From Scalindua_A sp046757465 (lineage in GTDB: Bacteria; Planctomycetota; Brocadiia; Brocadiales; Scalinduaceae): a stretch of 64,000 bases of DNA. The stretch covers positions 3,960 to 67,959 of the forward strand of contig JBHHYH010000010.1 in the NCBI GenBank assembly GCA_046757465.1, given 5' to 3'. Numbering within the stretch: position 1 is the first letter of the stretch; each line of letters opens with the position of its first letter. The translations under genes were made by a program, and so were the position numbers. Below, one piece after another: positions 52,965-62,342 of the stretch. Under the pieces are notes generated by a model. That model was not told the origin of the DNA and did no database searches. It was given only the letters and a program-made list of their open reading frames with translations.

Positions 52965-54368
52965 TTAGTTGTTCTTTAAGTTGCTGATACAGTCCCAAAT
53001 AAAATCTGCAATTCCAGGAGTATAAATATCGTTATGCGCATTACCACCCTTTAAGTACGGATGATAATAAATCAGCTCTGAAGCATCTACAATTGAGACC
53101 TTAGATGAGTCTCCAAAGCCCTGTTTCCACTTTACTTCATCCTGTACTCCAGCAAATATTATATTATAATTATTATCTGTCCCATCCGTTTTAATGGTAA
53201 AATGGGTAAAAATGTTTTCAAATTTCTTTGTGTATTTGTGGCCAGGTTTCCCACCTATATACCTGGTACCATAAATAACAGGCGCTGAATTCGCACTATC
53301 ATGTTTACTCCAGGTAAAAACGAATTTTCTTGCATACTTTTTGAATCTTTCATATGGATAACCTTCAAGCCCCTTATCGTGTATAAACCTTCTAACACTA
53401 AAGGCACCTTCCAGTCCTATCACAAGATCAACATCTTGCGGTCTTATATCATCTGTAGCTTCAGTAGGCACTAATGGAGTGCTGAACAATGCCCTTGTAA
53501 GAACCCTGGCGCCAAGGCTGTGTCCAATGAGAATTAATGGAATCTCTTTTTCTTTTTTAAGTGGAATCAATATTTCACGTAAAATTCTGTTTCCCCATAT
53601 GAGTCCAACTTCATCAGCATCATCTGCTTTTGTAAAGTAACTTGAAATTATTCCAGTATATTTAAAGAACTTCCATTTCCATAAAGAAGGCCACGAAATC
53701 CCAACAAACAAAGGTCTGAAAGGTTCTTTATCTTCATAATTCTCTATAATTAACCCTAAAAGACTGTTGTAATTTCTAAGAGATTCTTGTTGATCTGTAT
53801 TCCAACCCATACAATAGAGGAAAATATGAGTATATCGCTCATTATCCTTTATTTCAGCGATTTGCTCCTCTAATTTATCAAGTGCTGTGCTACTGTCTGT
53901 ATACGCATTTGAAGTGATAAAATTCTTCTCATATGCATTATATAAAACATTTTCCTCAATGTATGGTATTCCATTATACGGATTTCCGTTTATACCGGAT
54001 TTAAGACGATACTGCGCTATATGAGAAACAAAGGTTATTTTCCTATCACCCAGAATATCTTTTACTCTTTTGTAATTTCTTTCTGATGTCTTATCCTTTT
54101 TTAGTTGAACAACAACGTCATAGGTATTATTCGGGTCAATATTTTCTCTATATCCCTTCTCAATACCTACAAGAAATCCAGGATACTTAAGTCCTAAACC
54201 ACGATCTACTTCTGCAATTCTATGAAAGATCGCGTATTTATCATAACGCGTACCGTACGCTTTTTCTTTTTCCAGGAGTTTTGGAGGATTGCTGCAACCA
54301 ATTAATAACGTTATTAAAACCAGTAAAAATAGCGGTAAAATACGAAACAAAACGTATTTGTCTTTCAT
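52965..54368 (-). CDS. Alpha/beta-hydrolase lipoprotein
   Basis: A 467-residue lipoprotein: signal segment 'FRILPLFLLVLITLLIGC', Cys at about 25 as lipobox acylation site. The nucleophile elbow is 'PLILIGHSLGARVLTRALF', Ser in GHSLG, in a DUF900-like esterase fold. 'FLYCMGWNTDQQESL' and 'LFVGISWPSLW' lie upstream of it. It is the downstream member of a run of hydrolase and lipoprotein genes on this strand. Substrate unknown. Confidence 0.8.
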   Translation of the reverse strand: MKDKYVLFRILPLFLLVLITLLIGCSNPPKLLEKEKAYGTRYDKYAIFHRIAEVDRGLGLKYPGFLVGIEKGYRENIDPNNTYDVVVQLKKDKTSERNYKRVKDILGDRKITFVSHIAQYRLKSGINGNPYNGIPYIEENVLYNAYEKNFITSNAYTDSSTALDKLEEQIAEIKDNERYTHIFLYCMGWNTDQQESLRNYNSLLGLIIENYEDKEPFRPLFVGISWPSLWKWKFFKYTGIISSYFTKADDADEVGLIWGNRILREILIPLKKEKEIPLILIGHSLGARVLTRALFSTPLVPTEATDDIRPQDVDLVIGLEGAFSVRRFIHDKGLEGYPYERFKKYARKFVFTWSKHDSANSAPVIYGTRYIGGKPGHKYTKKFENIFTHFTIKTDGTDNNYNIIFAGVQDEVKWKQGFGDSSKVSIVDASELIYYHPYLKGGNAHNDIYTPGIADFIWDCISNLKNN

Positions 54369-54557
54369 TTCGGCTTTTTAAAAAATATTATTGAAGAACG
54401 AAGCGTAAGCTTATCCTTATGTGGACCCTTCTTGAATCTTTGAGTGGATGGAAATCATGCCTAGTCCACTATAAAATAGAAAAAGATATTACTATTTCTA
54501 GTGGCATTCTGGCACAATTTCTATAAACAGAATAAATTCCAAAAGGTTTCTTCCTTT

Positions 54558-55193
54558 TTAATTACCTCCGTTGCCATTACCTCCATTGCCATTACCTCCG
54601 TTCTCTAGTGTTGCTGACGGATGTATACCCTCTGCTGCCTCTAGTTCTGTTATAGTAGGTATCTGTCCTGCGAGAGTTTTTGTAACGACTGTTATAGTGT
54701 TAGTTACTTCCTTAAACAGTTCTGCACCTTCTTTTGAAAGTCCATCATTGTTTACACTTTGATTTTTTACTGCAATACCCGTATAATACCTTGCCTCTGC
54801 ATTCACGATCATGCTAACGCCCTGCTGGAAAGCCATCGCTGTTTCTCCTGCTTGCCATACATTTTGCAATGGAGGTACAATCGCACTCGTAAGTGACAAT
54901 GCGGTTATTATTTCAGTCTCGTCGTGAGAAGAAATTCCAAATCCACCAGCGGCAGAAGCTGTTACCAACCTTATTGTTTCTGATATTTTGCGTGTAAGCC
55001 ACCCTTTTCTCATACGTGACTGAAAAAGTTGCACCACATCACTTGAAAGCGCTAGAATATCAGCATCAGTAACTTGAATATTTGAGGCATCCCTCGCCTC
55101 TGCCCTTTCATAAACTGTGGGAATTTTAGTAGATGCACATGAAGCTAAAGGTATTATTACAATTAAAAATAAGAAATTGATTTTCCCTTTCAT
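54558..55193 (-). CDS. Small lipoprotein with NGG-rich tail
   Basis: A 211-residue lipoprotein: signal 'FLFLIVIIPLASC' with Cys at about 19, a helical body ('VVQLFQSRMRKGWLTRKISE', 'VWQAGETAMAFQQGVSMIVN') and a C-terminal tail of NGGNG repeats. No known family recognised. Its start follows a duplicated promoter-leader (55314-55660) by about 120 bases. Confidence 0.75.
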   Translation of the reverse strand: MKGKINFLFLIVIIPLASCASTKIPTVYERAEARDASNIQVTDADILALSSDVVQLFQSRMRKGWLTRKISETIRLVTASAAGGFGISSHDETEIITALSLTSAIVPPLQNVWQAGETAMAFQQGVSMIVNAEARYYTGIAVKNQSVNNDGLSKEGAELFKEVTNTITVVTKTLAGQIPTITELEAAEGIHPSATLENGGNGNGGNGNGGN

Positions 55194-55313
55194 TATTCCC
55201 TCCCAATAAGTTATAAGGCTTTACATTTAGGACACATATCTCAGGGCTAAATATTTCAAATTATTAGCATTCGACAAATACAGCTTAGGTCTTTGTTTTG
55301 TTCTTTAGGATTA

Positions 55314-55660
55314 TTTTCTGAAGTAATGGAAGAGATTAATGAACGGAGTGATGATAAAAAACCATCCTGGTCTTTTGCTTCCATTTGCGTAACTTTGGCA
55401 TCCTCCTTCATTGCCTCTGCACTTAAAGATGATTTTTGTCCGAAATCAGGAAAGAGATTGAAAGTTATTAGTTATCAATAACACATAAAATACTTCAAAA
55501 AAGAGTAAGTACATCGCTTTAGGCTTATATTTGAGCGAAGTCGTTATCCAGCTTCGATATGAATTAGGTATGATTATGTCCGAAGATAGATTTTTTACCC
55601 TCCCAATATGATAGGAATGGCGTATATACAGAAAAAATATCCCATTTGTCAATCACTTTT
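55314..55660 (-). repeat. Duplicated promoter-leader, copy R1
   Basis: About 150 bases at 55321-55475 match 58391-58545 closely without gaps, and a second shared block (tatgattatgtcc to the promoter) lies beyond. Both strands can be read as short peptides in both copies, but the changes show no clear preference for synonymous sites. It ends with the promoter at 55623-55652. Confidence 0.75.
55623..55652 (-). promoter_or_regulatory. Promoter of the lipoprotein gene
   Basis: Minus strand: TTGACA (55652-55647), 18 bases, TATATA (55628-55623). The leader to the lipoprotein start is about 420 bases. Confidence 0.6.
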
Positions 55661-55853
55661 TCAGACTTTTTTGTTTGTCATTTGGGCTGTAAGTGCTAAG
55701 TTGCTATCTACTTTTCAGTTAGAATTTTAGTAATATTATAATCAGGTTTTTGTTATCACTTTTTATCATTTCCCTCAATCCGTTTAATAACAAGTATTTT
55801 AGTTGCATAATTATCGCTAAATATTCCGAAAAAAGGTGTGCTTTCATTTGCCA

Positions 55854-57155
55854 TTACAATAAAGTACCGTCCCAGAGTTCTACTTGTATCTTATTATTAT
55901 TTTCATAGAGTATTGTATGACCCATTTCAGCTCTAGCATAGAAGTCTTTTGCCCACCTGCCTTCAGATATTTCTGGTTCAATTATTTTGCGCCAAGTGCC
56001 TGTATTTATATAGAACTGTTTTTCCTTAGCCTTATCATTAATGAATACTTCATATTTCGATTCGTGAGTATGGCCAAATAATACATACTTTTTTGCCTTA
56101 CCTCTTACACCTTCCAGCCATTCAGGTTTGTCTTTAATCTCTTTTAATCTGTCTTTTAATATATTCTCTGCTACATTTCTATAGTGGTCACTTCTATCCT
56201 TTTTAATTTGTGAAACATCGGAAAAGAATGAGAGCATACGCCCACTCAGCTTTAGTTTTCCTGCAAGTCCTACCAGAAGGTTTCCGAATAGACCAGTCTT
56301 ACCACCCTTTATACATCGATACCAGTGTTGAAAAAAATCTGTTTCTAGAAGTTTGTCTACAAGTTTTGCCCAGTCATTCTCCATCTCATTGCCGGTAGAT
56401 TTATTAATTCTTCCGGAAGATGATAAAGACTTTATCCATGATGATATAACTGTTACCGGCCTAATGTTATCGATGTCTCCAGACCTATGTAAATCTCTTG
56501 TAATCACATCATGATATTTATCTGCAAAGACGTTAATCATGTATTTCACTATTGCATCTCCAAAGACAATCCTTTTATCATTGCTTTTGTCAAGGAGGAC
56601 TCGTTTATTATGCAAGTCGTAAGCATTCCCATGCTCAGCATAAATGTTATTGTCATATAAATTGTGACGAAATTTAATTTTAGTATTCAGTCTATCATTC
56701 AAAAGTTTTTGAAGATGTGTTGATTCAAAGATTGGATAATCATGATTCCCTATTACGTATACAATCTCGGTATGACTTTTTGAAGCAAATGTTTGAAGGC
56801 GGTCAAAACTTTTTTTGTATGATTTAAAAGCGTCCTTTATTACTTTTTCTGCTATATTTCTTTCAAGCACATAATCAAGCAAAACACCCGAAACCACTGC
56901 AGGGTTGAAATGATCAGAACCAAAAGCATCAGCATAATGCACAGTTCTGAAAAGGTCAAAGATATCACCAAGTAATACTAGAGTTAATTTCTTGTTTTCT
57001 CTTTTCGATCCATTTCCTTTTTTAGCTTCGGCATATTTTGCTTCTATTGAATCCATAAATTTTATAAACAAACTATCAAATGGACGTCCTCTAAAACTAA
57101 AGTCGTCATAGGTAGTATTATCATTTATATGTAAATCACTTACAAAAACCTTCAT
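55854..57155 (-). CDS. Calcineurin-like metallophosphoesterase
   Basis: A 433-residue enzyme. 'MKVFVSDLHINDN' (Asp, His), 'LVLLGDIFDLF' (GDxxD), 'EIVYVIGNHDYPI' (GNHD) and 'VLFGHTHESKY' (GHTH) are the full metallophosphoesterase set. I take ATG 57155, preceded by AAAGGAG; an in-frame ATG at 57179 would add eight residues before the first strand. It may act on cyclic nucleotides, phosphodiesters or UDP-lipids; not decidable. Confidence 0.88.
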   Translation of the reverse strand: MKVFVSDLHINDNTTYDDFSFRGRPFDSLFIKFMDSIEAKYAEAKKGNGSKRENKKLTLVLLGDIFDLFRTVHYADAFGSDHFNPAVVSGVLLDYVLERNIAEKVIKDAFKSYKKSFDRLQTFASKSHTEIVYVIGNHDYPIFESTHLQKLLNDRLNTKIKFRHNLYDNNIYAEHGNAYDLHNKRVLLDKSNDKRIVFGDAIVKYMINVFADKYHDVITRDLHRSGDIDNIRPVTVISSWIKSLSSSGRINKSTGNEMENDWAKLVDKLLETDFFQHWYRCIKGGKTGLFGNLLVGLAGKLKLSGRMLSFFSDVSQIKKDRSDHYRNVAENILKDRLKEIKDKPEWLEGVRGKAKKYVLFGHTHESKYEVFINDKAKEKQFYINTGTWRKIIEPEISEGRWAKDFYARAEMGHTILYENNNKIQVELWDGTLL

Positions 57156-57281
57156 GGCTTTTCTCCTTTCCAAAAACAATACTTATGTGGAATTTCCCAA
57201 GTCTACATGAAAAAAGACAAGACCCTATAAGACCTTTTTAGATAAATAATCGTTTTAATGAAAACCTACACCCATTTAGTT

Positions 57282-58193
57282 TTAACTTTTAATATCCTTT
57301 ATGTAGTTATTCCATATTTTTACTGCATAATAAATCGGTGCATGGTCGTTAAGATTATCTGCCGATATTGCATCGAACGCACCTACCTTCCAACTTCCCA
57401 ACACATTGATTAAGTGAGAAAAGTGCGCATTAAATTGATCTATCTTTTTGTACCATTTTTGGGGATTATCATGAATGTGACCTTCACTATCGATATATTT
57501 AACCAAACCAACATGACGATATAATACTGGTGGTGGTACCATAGGAACAACATCGTTATTATTCACGAAGCGATAAGTATTGGCATAATAATTATTGACA
57601 AAATCTTCATCCCCGATTCGTGGAGAACCAAAAGTATATACACCTTGCACATTACTACAACGGTCTGCGGCAAGCACAGCTAAAGCCGCTCCCAGACTGT
57701 GCCCCGTGAACCAAACAGTTTGTTTCCGTGCAGAATTACTTCTAATATTTTGTATATATTCTTTTATATCATCCCAAACAAGGTCAATTGCATCTTTAAA
57801 ACCCTTGTGTACTTTTCCACCCTGTTCAGAATCAACAAGTATGAATTTCGCATCGGTAATAATGTCATGTTCCTCTAATTCTGTTCCCCTAAAACAAACA
57901 ATAATGAAATCATTATTATGCGCTATAAAGCATTGGGTGCCTTTCTTTTTAAAGAATTCTATGTTGTTTACGCCCGCTTTAGCTAGGTTTTCTTTTACAA
58001 AATTATCTTCTTTTACATACACCAGCATGGAGGCTTCGGCTAGCCACCATGCATTTACTAATTGAAACTTATTGGATGCAAAATGGTAAGGGTGATCAGA
58101 AACATTCTTAAAGTACACATATTCCTTGTTAGGACCAAAAAGTTTTTCGAAGGAATAATCAGTAGGTAATGGTTTTAATTCTAAATCATTCAT
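57282..58193 (-). CDS. Class 3 lipase-like hydrolase
   Basis: A 303-residue alpha/beta hydrolase of the fungal-lipase type. 'FIIVCFRGTELEEHDIITDA' is the oxyanion region, 'KQTVWFTGHSLGAALAVLAA' the nucleophile Ser, and 'YTFGSPRIGDEDFV' and 'NNNDVVPMVPP' the catalytic Asp. A His late in the sequence would complete the triad. No signal peptide is visible. A leader duplicate (58384-58671) precedes it. Confidence 0.87.
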   Translation of the reverse strand: MNDLELKPLPTDYSFEKLFGPNKEYVYFKNVSDHPYHFASNKFQLVNAWWLAEASMLVYVKEDNFVKENLAKAGVNNIEFFKKKGTQCFIAHNNDFIIVCFRGTELEEHDIITDAKFILVDSEQGGKVHKGFKDAIDLVWDDIKEYIQNIRSNSARKQTVWFTGHSLGAALAVLAADRCSNVQGVYTFGSPRIGDEDFVNNYYANTYRFVNNNDVVPMVPPPVLYRHVGLVKYIDSEGHIHDNPQKWYKKIDQFNAHFSHLINVLGSWKVGAFDAISADNLNDHAPIYYAVKIWNNYIKDIKS

Positions 58194-58383
58194 AGGAAAC
58201 TATTCCCCTTTTTGTAGATGTTTTTGAATATTAATTCTCACTGATAATGTTTGGAGTATAATTTTATAATCTGATTTCAAGATAAAATTACCTTCTTATC
58301 AATTGCTTTAACCCCTATTATCTTTTTGATCATTTAACATGGTCAAAGTTTCATAATATTGACTTTATTATGTTCTCTTGAAT

Positions 58384-58671
58384 TTTTTTGAAGTAAAGGA
58401 TGAGATTAATGAACGGAGTGATGCTAAAAAACCATCCCGGTCTTTTGCTTCCATTTGCGTGTTTTCGGCATCCTCCATGATTGCCTCTGCACTTAAAGAT
58501 GATTTGTGTCCGAAATCAGGAAAGAAGTTGAAGCTTATCAATTACGCTACTACGGCAACTTCCCTGTAAAACTTCTTAGGTATGATTATGTCCAAATATA
58601 GACTTTTTCCTTTCCAAATGTGTGATAGGAAGGGTGTATATATATAAATATATCTCATTTGTCAACTATTT
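58384..58671 (-). repeat. Duplicated promoter-leader, copy R2
   Basis: See 55314-55660. This copy precedes the lipase gene at a similar distance (leader about 440 bases). Confidence 0.75.
58637..58665 (-). promoter_or_regulatory. Promoter of the lipase gene
   Basis: Minus strand: TTGACA (58665-58660), 17 bases, TATATA (58642-58637). Confidence 0.65.
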
Positions 58672-58746
58672 TTTGCGTGGGAAAAGTCTTAAAGATGTGC
58701 AAACTGATTTTAGGCTTGGAGTGTTTTCTTCGCTTTTAACTCTAAA

Positions 58747-60084
58747 TCATAGAATATATTTAGTCAAATCTTCATCTTTTACTATTTCTTTCATCTTTTC
58801 TCGTACGTATTTGGCATCGACTACTATGTCCTTACCGTTTAATTCAGGGGCATCAAAAGAATCATCCTCCAACAATTTTTCCATAACCGTATGCAATCTT
58901 CTTGCGCCAATACTCTGACCCCTTCTGTTTATCTTAACAGCAATATCGGTTATCTCGTCAATTGCATCTTCTTCAAATCGAAGTTTTACTCCTTCGGTCC
59001 TCAATAGTTCTGTATATTGTTTTATAAGTGCATTCTTAGGCTCTGTCAGAATTCGGATAAATTCTTCTTTTCCCAAATCCTTTAGTTCAACTCTGATCGG
59101 AAATCTTCCCTGAAGTTCGGGTATTAAATCTGAGGGTTTAGAAACATGAAATGCACCAGCAGCTATGAAAAGGATCCGATCCGTCTTAATCATGCCGTAT
59201 CTGGTGATAACAGTAGAGCCCTCTACTATTGGTAATATATCTCTTTGCACCCCTTCACGTGATATATCAGGACCGTGTCCGGACTCACGACTTGCTATTT
59301 TATCCAGTTCATCTATAAATATTATCCCCGTATTTTCTGCACTATATAAAGCCTCCTTAATAACCTTTTCTTTGTCAATCAACTTTTCCGCTTCTTCTTG
59401 CTTAAGAATCTTTCGTGCTTCACTTATTGGAACTTTCTTTACTTGTGACCGTGCCGGAATCATTTTTTCAATAACATTCTGAAAATCAACACCTATCTCC
59501 TCAATTCCAGCAATAATGCCTTGCATAACCACAGGTCTTTCCTGAACCTTAATTTCCACCATACGGTCTTCGAGTTTTCCCTGCTTCAATTTGTTTCTAA
59601 ACTTCTCACGAGTAGTTTTTTGTTCTTCAACAATTCCAGTCTCACTTTCAGTGACTTCTTTTTTTTCAGGTAGTGGCAAAAGCAAATCCAGCAATCTTTC
59701 ATCTGCATTTGCCTCTGCTTTCACACTAACCTTTTCCATCTGTTCCGTTCTAACCATATTAACTGCTATTTCTACAATATCCCTGATCATTGACTCTACA
59801 TCGCGCCCATGATAACCCACTTCTGTATATTTAGAAGCTTCAACCTTCAAAAAGGGTGCCTTGACCAAGCTTGCTATCCTTCGTGCTATTTCAGTTTTTC
59901 CTACACCAGTTGGACCTATCATTATAATATTTTTAGGTATAATCTCTTCACGTAGTTCATTAGAAAGCTGCAATCTCCTCCATCGGTTTCTAATCGCAAT
60001 TGCAACTGCCTTTTTGGCATCCTTTTGACCTACTATATACCTGTCCAATTCTGCGACTATCTTCCTGGGTGTCAATTCTTTCAC
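58747..60084 (-). CDS. hslU: ATP-dependent protease ATPase subunit HslU
   Basis: A 445-residue AAA+ unfoldase. 'ELDRYIVGQKDAKKAVAIAI', Walker A 'GPTGVGKTEIARRIA', 'EASKYTEVGYHGRDVESMIR', and Walker B 'GIIFIDELDKIA'. The C-terminus 'EDLTKYIL' docks into HslV. It overlaps hslV by four bases. Confidence 0.96.
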   Translation of the reverse strand: MKELTPRKIVAELDRYIVGQKDAKKAVAIAIRNRWRRLQLSNELREEIIPKNIIMIGPTGVGKTEIARRIASLVKAPFLKVEASKYTEVGYHGRDVESMIRDIVEIAVNMVRTEQMEKVSVKAEANADERLLDLLLPLPEKKEVTESETGIVEEQKTTREKFRNKLKQGKLEDRMVEIKVQERPVVMQGIIAGIEEIGVDFQNVIEKMIPARSQVKKVPISEARKILKQEEAEKLIDKEKVIKEALYSAENTGIIFIDELDKIASRESGHGPDISREGVQRDILPIVEGSTVITRYGMIKTDRILFIAAGAFHVSKPSDLIPELQGRFPIRVELKDLGKEEFIRILTEPKNALIKQYTELLRTEGVKLRFEEDAIDEITDIAVKINRRGQSIGARRLHTVMEKLLEDDSFDAPELNGKDIVVDAKYVREKMKEIVKDEDLTKYIL

Positions 60085-60611
60085 TTAACTTCCTCCACAT
60101 GTATATTTGTGTTCGTATATACACATATTTCTGCAGTTATTTTCAAGGCCTCCTCCACAATTTGTCTTGCGCTAAGATCTGAATGTTTCACAAGGGCCCT
60201 TGCCGCAGCGGTAGCATACGGCCCCCCTGAGCCTATACCTATTATGCCATCATCAGGCTCAATTATCTCTCCATTGCCAGAAATAAGAAGTGAATAGTCC
60301 TTATCAACTGCCGCCAAAAGTGACTCTAAGCGCCTTAAGACCTTATCCGTACGCCAGGCCTTAGCAAGTTCAAGTGCGCTTTTTAGCACATTGCCTTGAA
60401 ACTCCTCCAACTTAGCCTCGAACCTTTCTAAAAGAGCAAAGGCATCGGCAGCCGACCCAGCAAAACCCACAATAACCTTATCATGATACAGTTTTCGTAT
60501 CTTACATGCTTCTTTCTTAACTATAACTGAACTCATTGTAACCTGCCCGTCACCACCTATGGCTACAGCTCCTTTAAGCCTTACTGATAATATGGTTGTA
60601 GATTGGAACAT
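60081..60611 (-). CDS. hslV: ATP-dependent protease subunit HslV
   Basis: A 176-residue peptidase of the HslVU proteasome-like complex. N-terminus 'MFQSTTILSVRLKGAVAIGG', where a Thr after processing is the nucleophile, then 'DGQVTMSSVIVK' and 'KVIVGFAGSAADAFALLERFE'. The three or four residues before the first Thr are slightly longer than in E. coli. Placed before hslU, as in most bacteria. Confidence 0.95.
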   Translation of the reverse strand: MFQSTTILSVRLKGAVAIGGDGQVTMSSVIVKKEACKIRKLYHDKVIVGFAGSAADAFALLERFEAKLEEFQGNVLKSALELAKAWRTDKVLRRLESLLAAVDKDYSLLISGNGEIIEPDDGIIGIGSGGPYATAAARALVKHSDLSARQIVEEALKITAEICVYTNTNIHVEEVK

Positions 60612-60884
60612 TTGAATGATCTAAATAACAAACTACTCTATCTTAAACTAATATGGTAAGTTAGCAAAAATTCAGTTTTATAAGAAAAAGATCATCTAAA
60701 TCTACTATCTTTTTGTATACTAACAATACTAACAATGCTTATCAAGTTTTTTAATTGTGGAGCCCCTGCCCGATGGCATGCAACATAAAATCGCTCAATT
60801 TATGTTCAAGATTTATCGTATCTACAAAGGAACGCAATGGGTTTGTTTGTATGCATTTATCAATAAGTTGTCAGGTCCTGCAGT

Positions 60885-61541
60885 TTACAGTTCCGTACTC
60901 TCCCCCGGGCTTAATAGCAATACTTCCGCCAGGCTTCCCACAAGTTCTTTAAACTCACTCGGATTGGCCTGAATTATTGGAAATGTATTATAATGCATTG
61001 GAATAACCTTTTTAGGTCTTAAAAATTCTACAGCCTTAGCGGCCGATCTTACCCCCATTGTATAGCGGTCTCCTATTGGCAAAAAGGCAAGATCAATATC
61101 AAAGAATTCTCCGATTATGTTCATATCACCAAAAAGACCTGTATCCCCCGAATGGTAAATCGTCAATCCTTCTGTCTCTATAACTACTCCAGCGGGGTGG
61201 CTATTTAAACTTGAATGGTTCGCATTCACCATATTTATGATTACACCCTCTATATTTATTGTCCCACCTATATTCATTCCTTCAGCTTGAATACCGGCGT
61301 TCTCAGCCTCAACTGCTATTTCATGAATTCCAACTAAAATAGCACTTGTTTTCTTGCAAATTTCATAAGCATCACCAATATGATCAGCATGATTATGAGT
61401 AACAATAACAATATCAGCGGTATTTATCTGATCCAGGGAAATTTCAGCGATTGGATTATCACTTAAGAATGGGTCAATATAAATAGTCTTAACTCCCTCG
61501 ATACGTACGGCTGAATGTCCTAGAAAGGTTATTTTTATCAT
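60885..61541 (-). CDS. UPF0173-family metal-dependent hydrolase
   Basis: A 218-residue metallo-beta-lactamase-fold protein. 'VIVTHNHADHIGDAYEICKK' is the HxHxDH Zn site, 'IYHSGDTGLFGDM' the second site, and 'KKVIPMHYNTFP' the last His. It matches the YtkL/UPF0173 type. Substrate unknown. The 273 bases beyond its stop, up to hslV's end, hold no gene. Confidence 0.9.
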   Translation of the reverse strand: MIKITFLGHSAVRIEGVKTIYIDPFLSDNPIAEISLDQINTADIVIVTHNHADHIGDAYEICKKTSAILVGIHEIAVEAENAGIQAEGMNIGGTINIEGVIINMVNANHSSLNSHPAGVVIETEGLTIYHSGDTGLFGDMNIIGEFFDIDLAFLPIGDRYTMGVRSAAKAVEFLRPKKVIPMHYNTFPIIQANPSEFKELVGSLAEVLLLSPGESTEL

Positions 61542-61777
61542 ATTTTACCTCCTTAACTTCGATGTCTAAAAATGTCTTGGAATTTCTATAGTCTATTGAA
61601 ATTATACGTTTGCAACTTTTTTAATGAAGGAGTATTTCAAAAAAAGAACTTAAGCAGGAACACCCTATCTAACGTGGTTTACATTCAAAAACTGACATGA
61701 TATTTTTATAAGAATTGGTTAAGGGGGTCTAAGAATATGCTGATTCTTATCTTGCTTGAATGCTATGAAAAAAACTT

Positions 61778-61981
61778 TTATTTGTAGACGTCGATAGCAA
61801 AATCTGGACATATCATACCACAAAATTTACATGTGGTACATCGTTTGCCATTTACAAATTGTGCAATATGATAGCCTGAGCGATTTACCTCTGTGGACAT
61901 CTTTATAAGATCGTAGGGACATACTGTAACACAAAGTTCACAACCTTTACATCTATCTTCATTAATTACAATTTTTCCCAT
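61778..61981 (-). CDS. 2[4Fe-4S] ferredoxin
   Basis: A 67-residue protein with two clusters: 'CKGCELCVTVCPYD' (13-26) and 'CTTCKFCGMICPD' with the usual CxxCxxCxxxCP spacing. It resembles the small ferredoxin subunit of 2-oxoacid oxidoreductases (KorD/VorD-like), but no such genes are next to it here. It may serve as a low-potential electron carrier, which this CODH-using cell needs. Confidence 0.9.
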   Translation of the reverse strand: MGKIVINEDRCKGCELCVTVCPYDLIKMSTEVNRSGYHIAQFVNGKRCTTCKFCGMICPDFAIDVYK

Positions 61982-62342
61982 TTTTATATTATATTGAAAA
62001 ACTTTAATCGAAATTCAATTTGTTGTAATTCTAAATAATCCTTTTCTATGAATCAACAATAAAAATCATTACAAAACACCAATTATCCATGGCTATCATG
62101 CATTTTTTGATCATATATCCATTTCAAAAAGCTTATCAAAAGGTAAAGCGTGTGTCAACATTTTAAATCTTCTTTATAATGAACTACCGTGATATGTTCC
62201 CCTTGACTTTAAAATTCTTTTATGTCAAAATTTGATTAAAGAATCTTAACAACCATAATAGTAATAAGAATTACACACATTTTTTCAAAATTTGAAATTG
62301 AAAGTCAAAAAATTAAAAAAGAGAAAGCCCGTAGGGATAAAA
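61982..62342. other. Gene-free stretch before the mutase gene
   Basis: AT-rich. A TTG at 62292 is an in-frame extra start for the mutase gene, but it is less likely than ATG 62343. No promoter is clear. Confidence 0.3.

Noticed and set aside
55293..55481. A plus-strand protein gene in the duplicated leader
   Set aside because: The frame is open in both copies, but the promoters point the other way and the differences do not favour silent sites.
57595..58065. A 156-codon plus-strand frame
   Set aside because: Antisense to the lipase gene, whose GHSLG and oxyanion motifs are intact.
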